A stretch of DNA of 49,679 nucleotides from an uncultured Clostridia bacterium (GCA_947588945.1 CANPZY010000012.1:1-49679), one strand, 5' to 3'; counted from the first letter of the stretch, positions 1-9,486 are shown. Notes: generated by a model not told the origin, from the letters alone. Numbers and translations are program-made.

Positions 1-58
1 TCTTTGGTTCATAATCTTGTAGTTCTGCATATATTTGATATATTGGTTTACTTGCCAT
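1..58 (-). CDS. Partial CDS (N-terminus only, runs off window): possible plasmid pRiA4b ORF-3-like protein
   Basis: Minus-strand ATG at 58 gives MASKPIYQIYAELQDYEPK..., preceded by a GGAG-type RBS; resembles the N-terminus of pRiA4b ORF-3 family proteins. Only 19 residues visible. Confidence 0.4.
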   Translation of the reverse strand, partial: MASKPIYQIYAELQDYEPK

Positions 59-153
59 AATCTCATCTCCTTTATTTGAACCCATTGTATCATATATTGT
101 AATAAAAATAAAGTAATTTACATAAACTGATGTGAATTACTTTATTTTAAATT

Positions 154-393
154 TTATTTAATTACCAACTCCAACTTCACAACTGGATTCTTTTCTGCTA
201 GAAAAACCTTCTTTATTTCAATACTTTCAGGAATAACTTGTCCAATTTTTCTACCGTTCTTTTGTGTTACTTCCGTGTGTACCGTACTTTTACTTACACC
301 AAATTTTTTCGCTGCACCTCTTACTGTATCTTTTGAATCTATTATATAGTGTGCTAATAATAACACACGATTTTCAATTGAATCATTTTTCAT
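154..393 (-). CDS. SpoIIID-like HTH transcriptional regulator (divergent C-terminus)
   Basis: N-terminal half RVLLLAHYIIDSKDTVRGAAKKFGVSKSTVHTEVT matches the SpoIIID HTH; the C-terminal half lacks the usual RHIRGG..T motif. Confidence 0.7.
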   Translation of the reverse strand: MKNDSIENRVLLLAHYIIDSKDTVRGAAKKFGVSKSTVHTEVTQKNGRKIGQVIPESIEIKKVFLAEKNPVVKLELVIK

Positions 394-599
394 GTAAAAC
401 CCCCATACGAATACATTTGCTTAATTGTATTCATATACAGCTTGCATTAGAACTGTCAAAAAAATTATTGATGTTACAAAAATTTGACTATACATGAAAA
501 ATATAATATACTAAGCATACATTTTTGTGGCATGTGCTAGGGGCTAAATCACATTAATGTATTGTAAGAACAATAAATAATAAGGAGGCGTATATTCTC

Positions 600-1370
600 G
601 TGACTAAAAATGAAATTTATGAACAAGTTGTTCGGCTAACTGATGAACTTGCTCAAACTAAGATTCCTGAAAAAATCTTTAGTGCAGCAACAGAAAAAGA
701 TGCATCAAAAGTCGATACTATTTTCTCTGCTTTTCCTCAATACTATCCTGAGCTCTACCAAAGGATTGTAAGTTTTGGTGAAGAGTTTAACAAACTTGTT
801 GGAGAATCAGCAGAAGACACTGTATGGCTTGATGAGATTATGCAATCAGGTGATCTTATGTATGAACTCGTGCGAACCAATGTTATAGGGCAAATCGCTG
901 AGGTGGCAAATACAGAAGATGCTTCTAAGTTGCCTGAAATTATCAGCAACTTCAAGCATGAATATCCGTCCATTGCTGAAAAGCTCGTTAAGTTCCAAGC
1001 AGAATACAGCGATTTTATGGATGCTCACGCCACAGGAGGCGAAGGTCAAATCTTTGGTTCAGAAGCAGATGTTGAAAATGATGTATTTGTATTTGATACA
1101 AATGTAATTGATGCATTAAGTTTTTACATCTTTATAATCTTGGCTAACATTTCAGATATTTATCTCTTCTATGATGAAGAAATCGAAGAAAATGGCAAGC
1201 CATACGTACATCCTGCTATGGATCATTTTGTTGATGCAATCGAAAAGGCTACTAACGAAGCTTTCGCCGAGTTTATTGCAAACTATACCTATGTCGACTA
1301 TATAGGTAAAAACAAAGAATTTCAAACAGTAGGAGAACTTTTAGTTGCAGTCTTAGCTGGTGAATTTTAA
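600..1370 (+). CDS. Hypothetical protein with an internal repeat
   Basis: 256-aa ORF with GTG start, AAGGAGG RBS upstream, followed by a perfect palindromic terminator. Confidence 0.7.
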   Translation: MTKNEIYEQVVRLTDELAQTKIPEKIFSAATEKDASKVDTIFSAFPQYYPELYQRIVSFGEEFNKLVGESAEDTVWLDEIMQSGDLMYELVRTNVIGQIAEVANTEDASKLPEIISNFKHEYPSIAEKLVKFQAEYSDFMDAHATGGEGQIFGSEADVENDVFVFDTNVIDALSFYIFIILANISDIYLFYDEEIEENGKPYVHPAMDHFVDAIEKATNEAFAEFIANYTYVDYIGKNKEFQTVGELLVAVLAGEF

Positions 1371-1393
1371 AAACTATCTATCTCTCCTAGCAC

Positions 1394-1425
1394 AATACTA
1401 TACAGAGAATTCTCTGTATAGTATT
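1394..1425 (+). terminator. Rho-independent terminator, perfect 16+16 palindrome plus T-run
   Basis: AATACTATACAGAGAA/TTCTCTGTATAGTATT followed by TTTTTT, just after the stop at 1370. Confidence 0.85.
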
Positions 1426-1646
1426 TTTTTTATTAATGTTTATTTTTTTGCTTAATTGTGTATTCTTGTTTTGCCTACATTAGTACTCTCAAAAAAAGTT
1501 ATAAATATTTAAAAATAAAAATATTATAAATATTTTCTCTCTAAGAGATTATAATTAAATTTGATTTTTTATTGAAAATATGTTAATATATATATAGTTT
1601 TATTGTGCTTTACACAGCATAGTGCAGAAATAATTAATTACATTTC

Positions 1647-1669
1647 TGGAGGCTGTGTAAACCTCCAGA
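1647..1669 (+). promoter_or_regulatory. 5'-UTR hairpin upstream of the 1690 ORF
   Basis: CTGGAGG ctgtgtaaa CCTCCAG, located just 5' of the RBS GAAGGAGG. Confidence 0.45.
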
Positions 1670-1689
1670 TAATTGAAGGAGGTAAAGAA

Positions 1690-2325
1690 ATGAGATTTTT
1701 TCGAAAGCAGTATCGGATTGTAAATAACTACGGTGCCACATACCTTTTCACTGCTAGGCAACTTTATGAACAAGTAATGAACGATAGCAAATACGATTAC
1801 AATTGGATTGCTCCAGCACATGAGCTTGTACGTATTTGTAAAGAACCAGACTTTCCGACAAAATATGCCATAGCTATCAAAATTGCTATTTTAAATTGTT
1901 CTGCAAGAATAGAGCATAGAGCAAATTTCGGTTATGACGGTCCAATCAATATTCCAGAGGATTATGAGGCTGTATCTTTTTGTTACAATTCTTTATATGG
2001 AATTGATAACGAAGAAGCTCTATCGGCAAGAAAAGCATATTTACTTGAGATGATAACTTCTGCCTCACATGTATCTGTATCAAGTCCTCTCTTTCATCCT
2101 GGTCCTACTTTTAAAAAGATCAAAGAAAACTTTATCAATTCAAAATTTGAGGAGTATATTTCTCAAGAAAAAATCAACTTTAAACAGCTCGAAGAAAAAC
2201 TTAATAATGAATTTGCTAATATTCTTATTTCTTCTGAAGCCAACGGAGAATTTACAGAAGATGAAATAAATGCTAAAGAATTATTGCAAAAACTTTTTCA
2301 GGGACTTAATGAAGTTGATTCTTAA
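1690..2325 (+). CDS. Hypothetical protein
   Basis: In-frame ATG at 1690 (MRFFRKQYRIVNNYG...) preceded by GAAGGAGG; the tracked ORF start at 1603 lies upstream of the hairpin and RBS. Confidence 0.65.
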   Translation: MRFFRKQYRIVNNYGATYLFTARQLYEQVMNDSKYDYNWIAPAHELVRICKEPDFPTKYAIAIKIAILNCSARIEHRANFGYDGPINIPEDYEAVSFCYNSLYGIDNEEALSARKAYLLEMITSASHVSVSSPLFHPGPTFKKIKENFINSKFEEYISQEKINFKQLEEKLNNEFANILISSEANGEFTEDEINAKELLQKLFQGLNEVDS

Positions 2326-2343
2326 AAAAACAATTTTTATCTC

Positions 2344-2378
2344 AAAAGGAGTATTTAGATTTTCTAAATACTTCTTTT
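2344..2378 (+). terminator. Rho-independent terminator
   Basis: AAAAGGAGTATTTAGA ttt TCTAAATACTTCTTTT after the stop at 2325. Confidence 0.7.
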
Positions 2379-2452
2379 ATTATTTATAATGAATATTTTT
2401 ACTTTTTTAGGAAATATTAAAAATATATTTAGAAGAAAGGAATGATTTTTAT

Positions 2453-2626
2453 ATGACAAGTAAGGAACTTTTATATGTTGAAGATGCTTTAGGACATGAA
2501 AAATTCATGAAATCATGTGCAGTAAAGACATCTGCCCAGTTACAAGACGTAGCTTTATCTTCTTATATGACAGAATTAGAAAAGAAACATGCTGAACTAT
2601 ATGACAAATTTTTAAAATTATTATAA
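2453..2626 (+). CDS. CotF-like small spore coat protein (57 aa)
   Basis: Own translation: MTSKELLYVEDALGHEKFMKSCAVKTSAQLQDVALSSYMTELEKKHAELYDKFLKLL, with RBS AGAAAGGA. Not in the ORF track. Confidence 0.65.
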   Translation: MTSKELLYVEDALGHEKFMKSCAVKTSAQLQDVALSSYMTELEKKHAELYDKFLKLL

Positions 2627-2681
2627 GAAAAAAGTTAATACGCTTGAAAACATTTTATTTCTAGAAGAAAGGAGATTTTTA

Positions 2682-2930
2682 ATGGAAGATAGAGATTTAA
2701 TGGAAAATGAATTATTAGTTATAAAAGGAGTTTGCGATTTATATTTACATGGTACTATTGAATCAACTACTGCAGAAGTTCACGAAGCTTTTCAATGTGC
2801 ATTAGAAGAAACCTTAAATATACAAAACAAAATATACAATTTAATGTCAGAAAAAGGTTGGTATAAAACAGAAGAAGCTGAACAAGCTAAGCTTGATCAA
2901 ACTAAACAAAAATTTTCAAATGCTAATTAA
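2682..2930 (+). CDS. Coat F domain spore coat protein
   Basis: ENELLVIKGVCDLYLHGTIESTT...VHEAF...ALEETLNIQNKIYNLMSEKGWY is characteristic of Coat_F proteins. Confidence 0.8.
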   Translation: MEDRDLMENELLVIKGVCDLYLHGTIESTTAEVHEAFQCALEETLNIQNKIYNLMSEKGWYKTEEAEQAKLDQTKQKFSNAN

Positions 2931-2986
2931 TTTTTAAAAAATAAATATAATTAAATTGTATTCATTAACTGTCACTATATAATACA

Positions 2987-3071
2987 AAAAACACTGTTTA
3001 TGTATTGAACACAAATTATTAAACTTTTTGTCTAATAATTGAGATGTACTTTATTATAAAACAGTGTTTTT
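2987..3071. other. Nested inverted repeat (possible terminator, structured RNA or mini-element)
   Basis: Outer arms AAAAACACTGTTT / AAACAGTGTTTTT (13 bp) enclose an inner perfect hairpin AATTATTA...TAATAATT. Confidence 0.5.
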
Positions 3072-3134
3072 ATTACTTTTATTAAATCAAAATTTATTAT
3101 TATTTTATTTTTTATCACCTTATTTATTATTACA

Positions 3135-3734
3135 TTATCTCTTTTGATTTTGATTATATTTTTTTGCTTTTGTCTTTTTCTTCTGTACCGAATATCCAAA
3201 TTTTCCTATTTTCTTTCCCAATTGATAATAACCACCATTTGCATATGCAATTAAATTACATTTAGAAATGTCAAATGCGCCTTTTTCATCAATATACTTT
3301 TCATCTACATCTATTGATACAACTCTTGCCATAAACATTGTATGACTACCTAATTCTATTATTTTTTCAACTTTACATTCAATTGATACAGGACTCTCCT
3401 TAATTAGTGGACATTTTATAAATTCAGCTTTTTGTTTAGTTAAGTGCATTTCTTTAAATTTATCTACATTTTTCCCACTTTTTACACCACACCAATCCGT
3501 TGCATAAGCTAAGTCCTTTGTTGTTAAATTTATAGCAAATTCTTTTGTTTCTTTTATTATATTGTATGAATATCTTGATGACCTTACTGAGATATAAACC
3601 ATTGCAGGATCACTATTTATTACTCCAGTCCAAGCAACTGTTATAATATTTGACTTTTCCATGCTTCCACAGCTTACCATAACTGCTGGAATTGGATATT
3701 CAAAGGTCCCCGATTTCCAAATTGTTTTGCTCAT
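3135..3734 (-). CDS. Flavin reductase family protein (FMN-binding split barrel)
   Basis: PIPAVMVSCGSMEKSNIITVAWTGVINSDPAMVYISVRSSRYSYNIIKETKEFAINLTT is typical of flavoredoxin/flavin reductase-like proteins. Confidence 0.8.
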   Translation of the reverse strand: MSKTIWKSGTFEYPIPAVMVSCGSMEKSNIITVAWTGVINSDPAMVYISVRSSRYSYNIIKETKEFAINLTTKDLAYATDWCGVKSGKNVDKFKEMHLTKQKAEFIKCPLIKESPVSIECKVEKIIELGSHTMFMARVVSIDVDEKYIDEKGAFDISKCNLIAYANGGYYQLGKKIGKFGYSVQKKKTKAKKYNQNQKR

Positions 3735-3849
3735 TTTTTCCCTCTTTCACTTAACTTTAGATAACTTTATACCAATTTTATTTTTTCAATAATTTATTCA
3801 AATTATTTTTATTATTTTTTAATTATTTATCAAATGTTCATAGAATTTT

Positions 3850-5826
3850 TTACTCAAATATATTTCTCATTTTTTTAACTACATAATGGCTTCCACCTAA
3901 TTTTTTTGCATTTTGAACCATACTAACAACAAGCATTCCATTTTCATCAAAACAGTTAAACCAACCTATTTCTTCCCCATTTGTATCATTTTGATTTTCC
4001 TTTATTTCAGCAGTGCCTGTTTTTCCTGCTATAGTTTTGCCCGAAATTTTGCAATCTGTTGCCGTTCCTCTTTCAACAACTTGCACTAAATCATCTTTAA
4101 TTATATTAGCAATTCTTTCTGAAATAACATTTTCTTTATAAATTTTTACTTTTCCATTTTGATTATCGTCTAATTCTTGTTCAATATAAGGAAGTACCAT
4201 ATTTCCACCATTTGCAAAAGCCGAATATATACTAGCCATGTGGATAGGATTTACTAATATTTCACTTTGTCCATATCCAGAGTTTGCAATACTTGCTTCA
4301 CTATCCATACTTCCATATGTTGATTTTGTTACATCTTGAACAAAATTTAATTTATCATAAAATCCAAAATTATTTAATTCCGTTTGCAAATTTTGTTTTC
4401 CTATTTTTAATGCTGCCTTTGCAAAATAAATATTATCAGAATAAACTAATGCATTTTCTAGGTTTGCATCTCCAGAATAAGTTTCCAAAGTAGTTACATA
4501 TAAATCATTCCATGAACTATCTTTTTGCCATTTCAATCCACTTGCACCAAAATCTTCTGATTGTGTAAAACTATTTGTTTTTAAACCTATTGCTCCTACT
4601 ATTGGTTTAAATGAAGAGCCCGGAGCATAGCTTCCTAAATATTTATTATACATTGGCTTATTTTCATCATTTTGTAATTCGTTCCATTCTGCATCAGTTA
4701 CTCCTAAGCTAATCTTATTTGCATCATACGAAGGTGTGCTTACTAATGCTAGTATTTCTCCTGTATTATAGTTTATAGAAACAGATGCTCCAGGATTATC
4801 TTTAAACTGCTCATATAATTTTTGCTGAATATTAATATCTATAGTTAATTTTATATCCTCACCATTTTTTACTTCTTTACTTTGAACCGTTTTTACCTTG
4901 TTTCCATCTTCATCTGCTATATAAATTTCAACACCATCTTCACCTTTAAGTCTGTCATTATATGCATATTCTAATCCTGTTTTTCCATCATTATCTTGTA
5001 CATATCCTGTTAAAATTGATGTTGCCTCTTTATATGGATACACTCTTGCGTTATAATCAGAAACCATTATTCCCTTTATCTTTAGTAATTCGTTTTTTAA
5101 ATCTTGTTCTTCTCTAGAAATTTTTCTCAATGGTACAAAAGTGTCATCTTTCACATAAGAAGCATTTAGTGCATTATTTATTGTTTCTGTTGTTATTCCA
5201 AGTAATTCTGCAATTTTGTTTTTGTCAGTAGTTTCATTCATTTTTCCTGGCACTAAACCAACTTGATATACTGATCCATCTTTTGCTAAAGCTATTCCAT
5301 TTTTATCATAAATCGTTCCTCTTTTATGTGTATTAGTTGAAACTCTTACTTTTTGTTCATCTTTTAAATCAGGATATATCATTGATGAATCCCATACAAT
5401 TTTATAATTTCCATCTACATGATGCATTTTTACAGTATTAATAAAATTAGTATTTCCAGCAAGTGTAGTCATTGAATTTGTGTATGTAATATTTACATTT
5501 CCATTATCATCTTTACTTGAATTTGTAGCTATCGTAATAGATATATCCTCTGCTTCAATGCCTTCATAAATATTTTTTATTCTATTAATAAAATCTTCTT
5601 TTGACAGTGTTATTTCAACTAAATCATACATTGCTTCATAATTTTTATCTTTTAATAATGAAAAATATTGTTTTAATGCTAATGATGGCTCTGTTCTATT
5701 TGTATAAATAAATATTCCTATTCCAACTATCAATAATATAAAAAGTAAGATTAATATAGTTTTTAATCTTCCCTTCTTTTTTTGTGGTTTATTTTTTTTA
5801 GATGTATTTACTTTTTTCTTACTCAT
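3850..5826 (-). CDS. Penicillin-binding protein, MecA/PBP2a-like (NTF2-like N-terminal domain + transpeptidase)
   Basis: N-terminal TM, NTF2-like region, SxxK (GSSFKP), SDN and KTGTAE motifs. Confidence 0.85.
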   Translation of the reverse strand: MSKKKVNTSKKNKPQKKKGRLKTILILLFILLIVGIGIFIYTNRTEPSLALKQYFSLLKDKNYEAMYDLVEITLSKEDFINRIKNIYEGIEAEDISITIATNSSKDDNGNVNITYTNSMTTLAGNTNFINTVKMHHVDGNYKIVWDSSMIYPDLKDEQKVRVSTNTHKRGTIYDKNGIALAKDGSVYQVGLVPGKMNETTDKNKIAELLGITTETINNALNASYVKDDTFVPLRKISREEQDLKNELLKIKGIMVSDYNARVYPYKEATSILTGYVQDNDGKTGLEYAYNDRLKGEDGVEIYIADEDGNKVKTVQSKEVKNGEDIKLTIDINIQQKLYEQFKDNPGASVSINYNTGEILALVSTPSYDANKISLGVTDAEWNELQNDENKPMYNKYLGSYAPGSSFKPIVGAIGLKTNSFTQSEDFGASGLKWQKDSSWNDLYVTTLETYSGDANLENALVYSDNIYFAKAALKIGKQNLQTELNNFGFYDKLNFVQDVTKSTYGSMDSEASIANSGYGQSEILVNPIHMASIYSAFANGGNMVLPYIEQELDDNQNGKVKIYKENVISERIANIIKDDLVQVVERGTATDCKISGKTIAGKTGTAEIKENQNDTNGEEIGWFNCFDENGMLVVSMVQNAKKLGGSHYVVKKMRNIFE

Positions 5827-5920
5827 TTTTATTTCCTCATTTGATAAAATTATATTTGTTTATACTTATATTGTCAATAATAATAAACCACTGTCATTTA
5901 ATTTTTCTTATGAATTGAAT

Positions 5921-6547
5921 TTATTCTTTTGACAAATTATTTTTAAGTATTATAAAAAAATGAACAAGCGGTTTAACACCCGCTTGTTCATTTTCCTCAC
6001 TTAAACTATCCAGAAAACTAGATAGTCTTTTTAAAATCTTATGTAACCGGTTCATTTCAACTTCGTCATCAGGACTTGGAAGATAGTTATAAGCTTCCTC
6101 CTGAATAATATCCATAAACTCTTCGTCTTCACTATCTTCTTCGCTACAGAACAATAGCAACAATCTGTAGGCATCAATATTATTTATTGTTTCATTTTCT
6201 AATTGACTTTCAATCCAAAACAATGGCTGGAGTTGAAGCATCGCTACTCGTTCATCTGTATATCCCTTAATATGTATATTAACAATATTGCTAAAGGAAT
6301 CTTCTAACAAACAATGAAGCTTATCTTCTACTTTTGCATATGGATTATTCGTTAATAGCGATACATATAAATTTGCATCTTTTTCTTTTTGACTCTGTAA
6401 CCATTCTAATGTATTTTCTCTTTTTTCCTCCACCTTCTTAGCATAGTTTTTTGTTTTGTTAAATTGCACAATTATTAATATTAAACAAACTGCGCATAAA
6501 ATTGTAGAACAAAATAAAAGTTTCCTTACGCTTTGTTTCCGGCTCAT
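5921..6547 (-). CDS. Hypothetical membrane-anchored protein
   Basis: 208-aa ORF with an N-terminal TM; the 3' end overlaps a strong terminator hairpin. Confidence 0.55.
   Translation of the reverse strand: MSRKQSVRKLLFCSTILCAVCLILIIVQFNKTKNYAKKVEEKRENTLEWLQSQKEKDANLYVSLLTNNPYAKVEDKLHCLLEDSFSNIVNIHIKGYTDERVAMLQLQPLFWIESQLENETINNIDAYRLLLLFCSEEDSEDEEFMDIIQEEAYNYLPSPDDEVEMNRLHKILKRLSSFLDSLSEENEQAGVKPLVHFFIILKNNLSKE
5957..5994 (-). terminator. Rho-independent terminator overlapping the annotated ORF end
   Basis: AATGAACAAGCGG..CCGCTTGTTCATT stem followed on the minus strand by TTTTTTT. Confidence 0.75.
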
Positions 6548-6682
6548 ATTTTTTCCTCCTATAATTTTGCGAACATATCGCTTTGATATTTAAATTATAC
6601 TATAATTTTTGTAAAAAGTAAAGTTTATATTAAATATCAATAATTTACTTTACAGAATTGCATTTACTTTTTCACTTGACCT

Positions 6683-7342
6683 TTAACTAATTCTATAATG
6701 TCCAATGATATAGTCTTGTCTATATAATTCTAGTACATCTTCCTCATAATTAATCTGGGCTGGATTTGCATGATGTATTAAAAAAGGAATACCATTTCTA
6801 TTTCTTTTATCAGATATTATGCCTATATGATCTTTAAAAACAATTATATCTCCACCTTGCCATTCTTCTATATCTGATAATTTTGTTGTTAATGAAATAC
6901 TATTATTTTTAAAATATACATTTAAGTTTTGTACTCTTCTAAAATCTATATTTTTATCTATGACTTCAATATTATATTGTTCTTTATTACTTATAATGTC
7001 TTGATTTACTAATTCCATCAAATCATATCCAGCATCTTTTAACCCAAAAGCAACAACATCTGTACAAACTCCATATTCATCATCCGGGTAACCTGTTCCA
7101 TAATATTTACTTTTATATTTAGGCTTTGACTCTATATATTTTTTTACATTATTTAATATATCAGTTTGGTCATCTATTCCATCATTATCTTTGTCAACAC
7201 TACTAATATATGTTTCAATATTAAAATCACTATTAGTATATTCTTTATGTGGTATAATATTAAGTCTATATATTGAAATTAATATAGTTACAGCTATTAA
7301 AATTAATACTATACATATAATAATTATTATTTTTCTTTTCAA
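6683..7342 (-). CDS. DUF1287-type secreted protein
   Basis: N-terminal TM; GVCTDVVAFGLKDAGYDL...WQGGDIIVFKDHIGIISDKRN...PFLIHHANPAQINYEEDVLELYRQDYIIGHYR. Confidence 0.75.
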   Translation of the reverse strand: MKRKIIIIICIVLILIAVTILISIYRLNIIPHKEYTNSDFNIETYISSVDKDNDGIDDQTDILNNVKKYIESKPKYKSKYYGTGYPDDEYGVCTDVVAFGLKDAGYDLMELVNQDIISNKEQYNIEVIDKNIDFRRVQNLNVYFKNNSISLTTKLSDIEEWQGGDIIVFKDHIGIISDKRNRNGIPFLIHHANPAQINYEEDVLELYRQDYIIGHYRIS

Positions 7343-7516
7343 TTTAAATCTTCCTCTTTTATATAATTTGTAATCATTATACTATAATACAGAAAAAAAT
7401 GGAACACTTACTATATATAAATACGTATAAAATAAAAATATAATTACTTGAAAAATATTGACTATATATCAATATTTTGATAAAATATGTATATAATATT
7501 TATGGAGGTGTTTAGT

Positions 7517-7771
7517 ATGCCAATTATTAGACCAAGTTCTGATTTGAGAAATAATTATAATGAAATCTCTACAATTTGCCATCAAACAAACAGTCCAGTA
7601 TATATTACTAAAAATGGTGCAGGAGATTTAGCAGTAATGAGTATTGAGTTATACGAACTTTTAACAGATAAGTATGCTTTATATAAAGAATTAGAAAAAG
7701 GAATTAAGTCATTAGAAAATGGCAAAAAATATTCATCAAAAGAAGTTTTTGACGAGTTAGATAAAATTTAA
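7517..7771 (+). CDS. Phd/YefM-type antitoxin
   Basis: IIRPSSDLRNNYNEISTICHQTNSPVYITKNGAGDLAVMSIELYE; ATG at 7517 preceded by GGAGG. Confidence 0.85.
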   Translation: MPIIRPSSDLRNNYNEISTICHQTNSPVYITKNGAGDLAVMSIELYELLTDKYALYKELEKGIKSLENGKKYSSKEVFDELDKI

Positions 7772-7785
7772 AAAAGAAAGAGGAT

Positions 7786-8100
7786 TTGCCTTTGAAAAAA
7801 TATAATATAGAATATTCAATGGAATCAAAACAAGATTTAATAGATATAAAACGATACATTAAATATAATTTACAAGAGCCTAATACTGCTCAAAAACTAA
7901 TTACGAAGATAAAAAAGGAAATAGATAGTTTAAAAGATAATCCAGAAATGTATTCTGTTATAGATGATGATATAATCAAAAGATTTAAAATTAGGAAACT
8001 AGTAGTTGATAATTATATTGTCTTTTATAGAATAAATAATGAAAATATACAAATTGTAAGAGTTATGTATGGAAGAAGAAATTGGATAACATTATTATAA
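7786..8100 (+). CDS. RelE/ParE-family toxin
   Basis: Immediately downstream of the antitoxin; YNIEYSMESKQDLIDIKRYI...IRKLVVDNYIVFYRINNENIQIVRVMYGRRNW. Confidence 0.88.
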   Translation: MPLKKYNIEYSMESKQDLIDIKRYIKYNLQEPNTAQKLITKIKKEIDSLKDNPEMYSVIDDDIIKRFKIRKLVVDNYIVFYRINNENIQIVRVMYGRRNWITLL

Positions 8101-8173
8101 AATATAGCAATTTAAGGAGAAAATATAATTTAAAATGCAGACAGCTCTAAAAGAATAAAAAAATGGCAAAATT

Positions 8174-9061
8174 TTAACTTAATGTTAGAAATTTGTCATG
8201 AAATTTATCTGTCTTTGCTATTTGTAGTACTCCATATTGCTCATTAAACTTCTTAATATCTAATTTTGTTATATTACAATTTTGTGAAGTTAAAATAATT
8301 GCTTGAACATTTTTATTTTTCTTTTGTAGCATTTTTAGAATAGTATCGTCTATATAATTATCTATTATTACTATTTTACTTTGAGCTGTTTTTATAATAT
8401 CAATTATTAATTCATAGCTATCCCATATTTGTCCCTTAAAAAATATTTTTTGTTTAAATTCTTGTTCTTTATTCTTTTGTAATTCATTAAATACTTGATT
8501 GAATTTATTATCATGTTCTAATAATCTATATTCAACATTTGTTAATCTTTCAAAAACTTGTCCATTTATGGAAATAAATTTTCTCATTTCAACAAATGCA
8601 TCCATAATATGTATACTTACTTGAACAGCTATATCATTTTTTAACAAACCCGATAACATTGCTATACCTTGTTCTGTAAAGACATATGGCAAATATTTTT
8701 TTCCTCTATGCTTGCTATTATCACTTTTTGAACTGGTCACAAATTGTGACCAGTTATTTTCTTGCTCTGCATTTATATTAACTTCGTTTAAAGTCACAAA
8801 TTGTGACCTTAAATTTAAAAATTCTTCTTCTGTTAACTGAAAGCAAAATTTTTCTGGAAACCTATCAATATTTCTTTTTACTGCTTGATTTATTTTCTTA
8901 GTTTCATAATGATATAACATTGCTACATCACTATCTAGCATAACTTGTTTTCCTCTTATGCAATAAATTAAATTCTTAATATCTATTGTTTCATATTTTA
9001 CTAAATTTAATTCTTTACTTACTGATTCAATATTAGTATCATTATTCATAAATAACTTCAT
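8174..9061 (-). CDS. ORF6N domain protein with a C-terminal, possibly truncated PLD-like region
   Basis: IRGKQVMLDSDVAMLYHYETKKINQAVKRNIDRFPEKFCFQLTEEE...YVFTEQGIAMLSGLL; C-terminal KIVIIDNYIDDTILKML...KFHDKFLTLS then stop. Confidence 0.85.
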   Translation of the reverse strand: MKLFMNNDTNIESVSKELNLVKYETIDIKNLIYCIRGKQVMLDSDVAMLYHYETKKINQAVKRNIDRFPEKFCFQLTEEEFLNLRSQFVTLNEVNINAEQENNWSQFVTSSKSDNSKHRGKKYLPYVFTEQGIAMLSGLLKNDIAVQVSIHIMDAFVEMRKFISINGQVFERLTNVEYRLLEHDNKFNQVFNELQKNKEQEFKQKIFFKGQIWDSYELIIDIIKTAQSKIVIIDNYIDDTILKMLQKKNKNVQAIILTSQNCNITKLDIKKFNEQYGVLQIAKTDKFHDKFLTLS

Positions 9062-9370
9062 TCCTTCCTTGTGTAAACTTTGCTCATATTATAAAACAAA
9101 TGTTTGTAAAAGTCAATATATTTATACAGATAAATTATATTATATATTCCATAAGAAATGTTAAAATAAAAACCAAGCATTCGAACTGGAGGAGTAATTT
9201 TTTATATAAAAAACCATTATTCAAAAAGCTCTTATTTGTTAATATTTTAAAAAAATGTTAATGTAGTTTTTATGAAAAATTAATGTAGTGTTGGAAATTT
9301 GAGAAAAATTGAAAGAAATCATAAAGAAATGGAAATGCTTGATATAAAAAGCTTTAGACAGTTATGAAAA

Positions 9371-9399
9371 TTCCACAGAATTCTTAAAAATCTGTGGAA
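9371..9399. terminator. Hairpin/terminator downstream of the tRNA genes
   Basis: TTCCACAGA attcttaaaaa TCTGTGGAA. Confidence 0.55.
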
Positions 9400-9412
9400 T
9401 TTAAAAATACTT

Positions 9413-9486
9413 TGGAGGCGCCTATCGGAGTCGGACCGATCATCAGAGTTTTGCAGACTCGTGCCTTACCGCTTGGCTAAGGCGCC
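9413..9486 (-). tRNA. tRNA-Cys (GCA)
   Basis: Minus strand GGCGCCTTAGCCAAGCGGTAAGGCACGAGTCTGCAAAACTCTGATGATCGGTCCGACTCCGATAGGCGCCTCCA; acceptor stem, GCA anticodon and CCA visible. Confidence 0.95.

Noticed and set aside
154-393. Frameshifted SpoIIID C-terminus
   Set aside because: None of the other frames restores the RHIRGG-type tail and no CCTCGG is present; treated as divergent.
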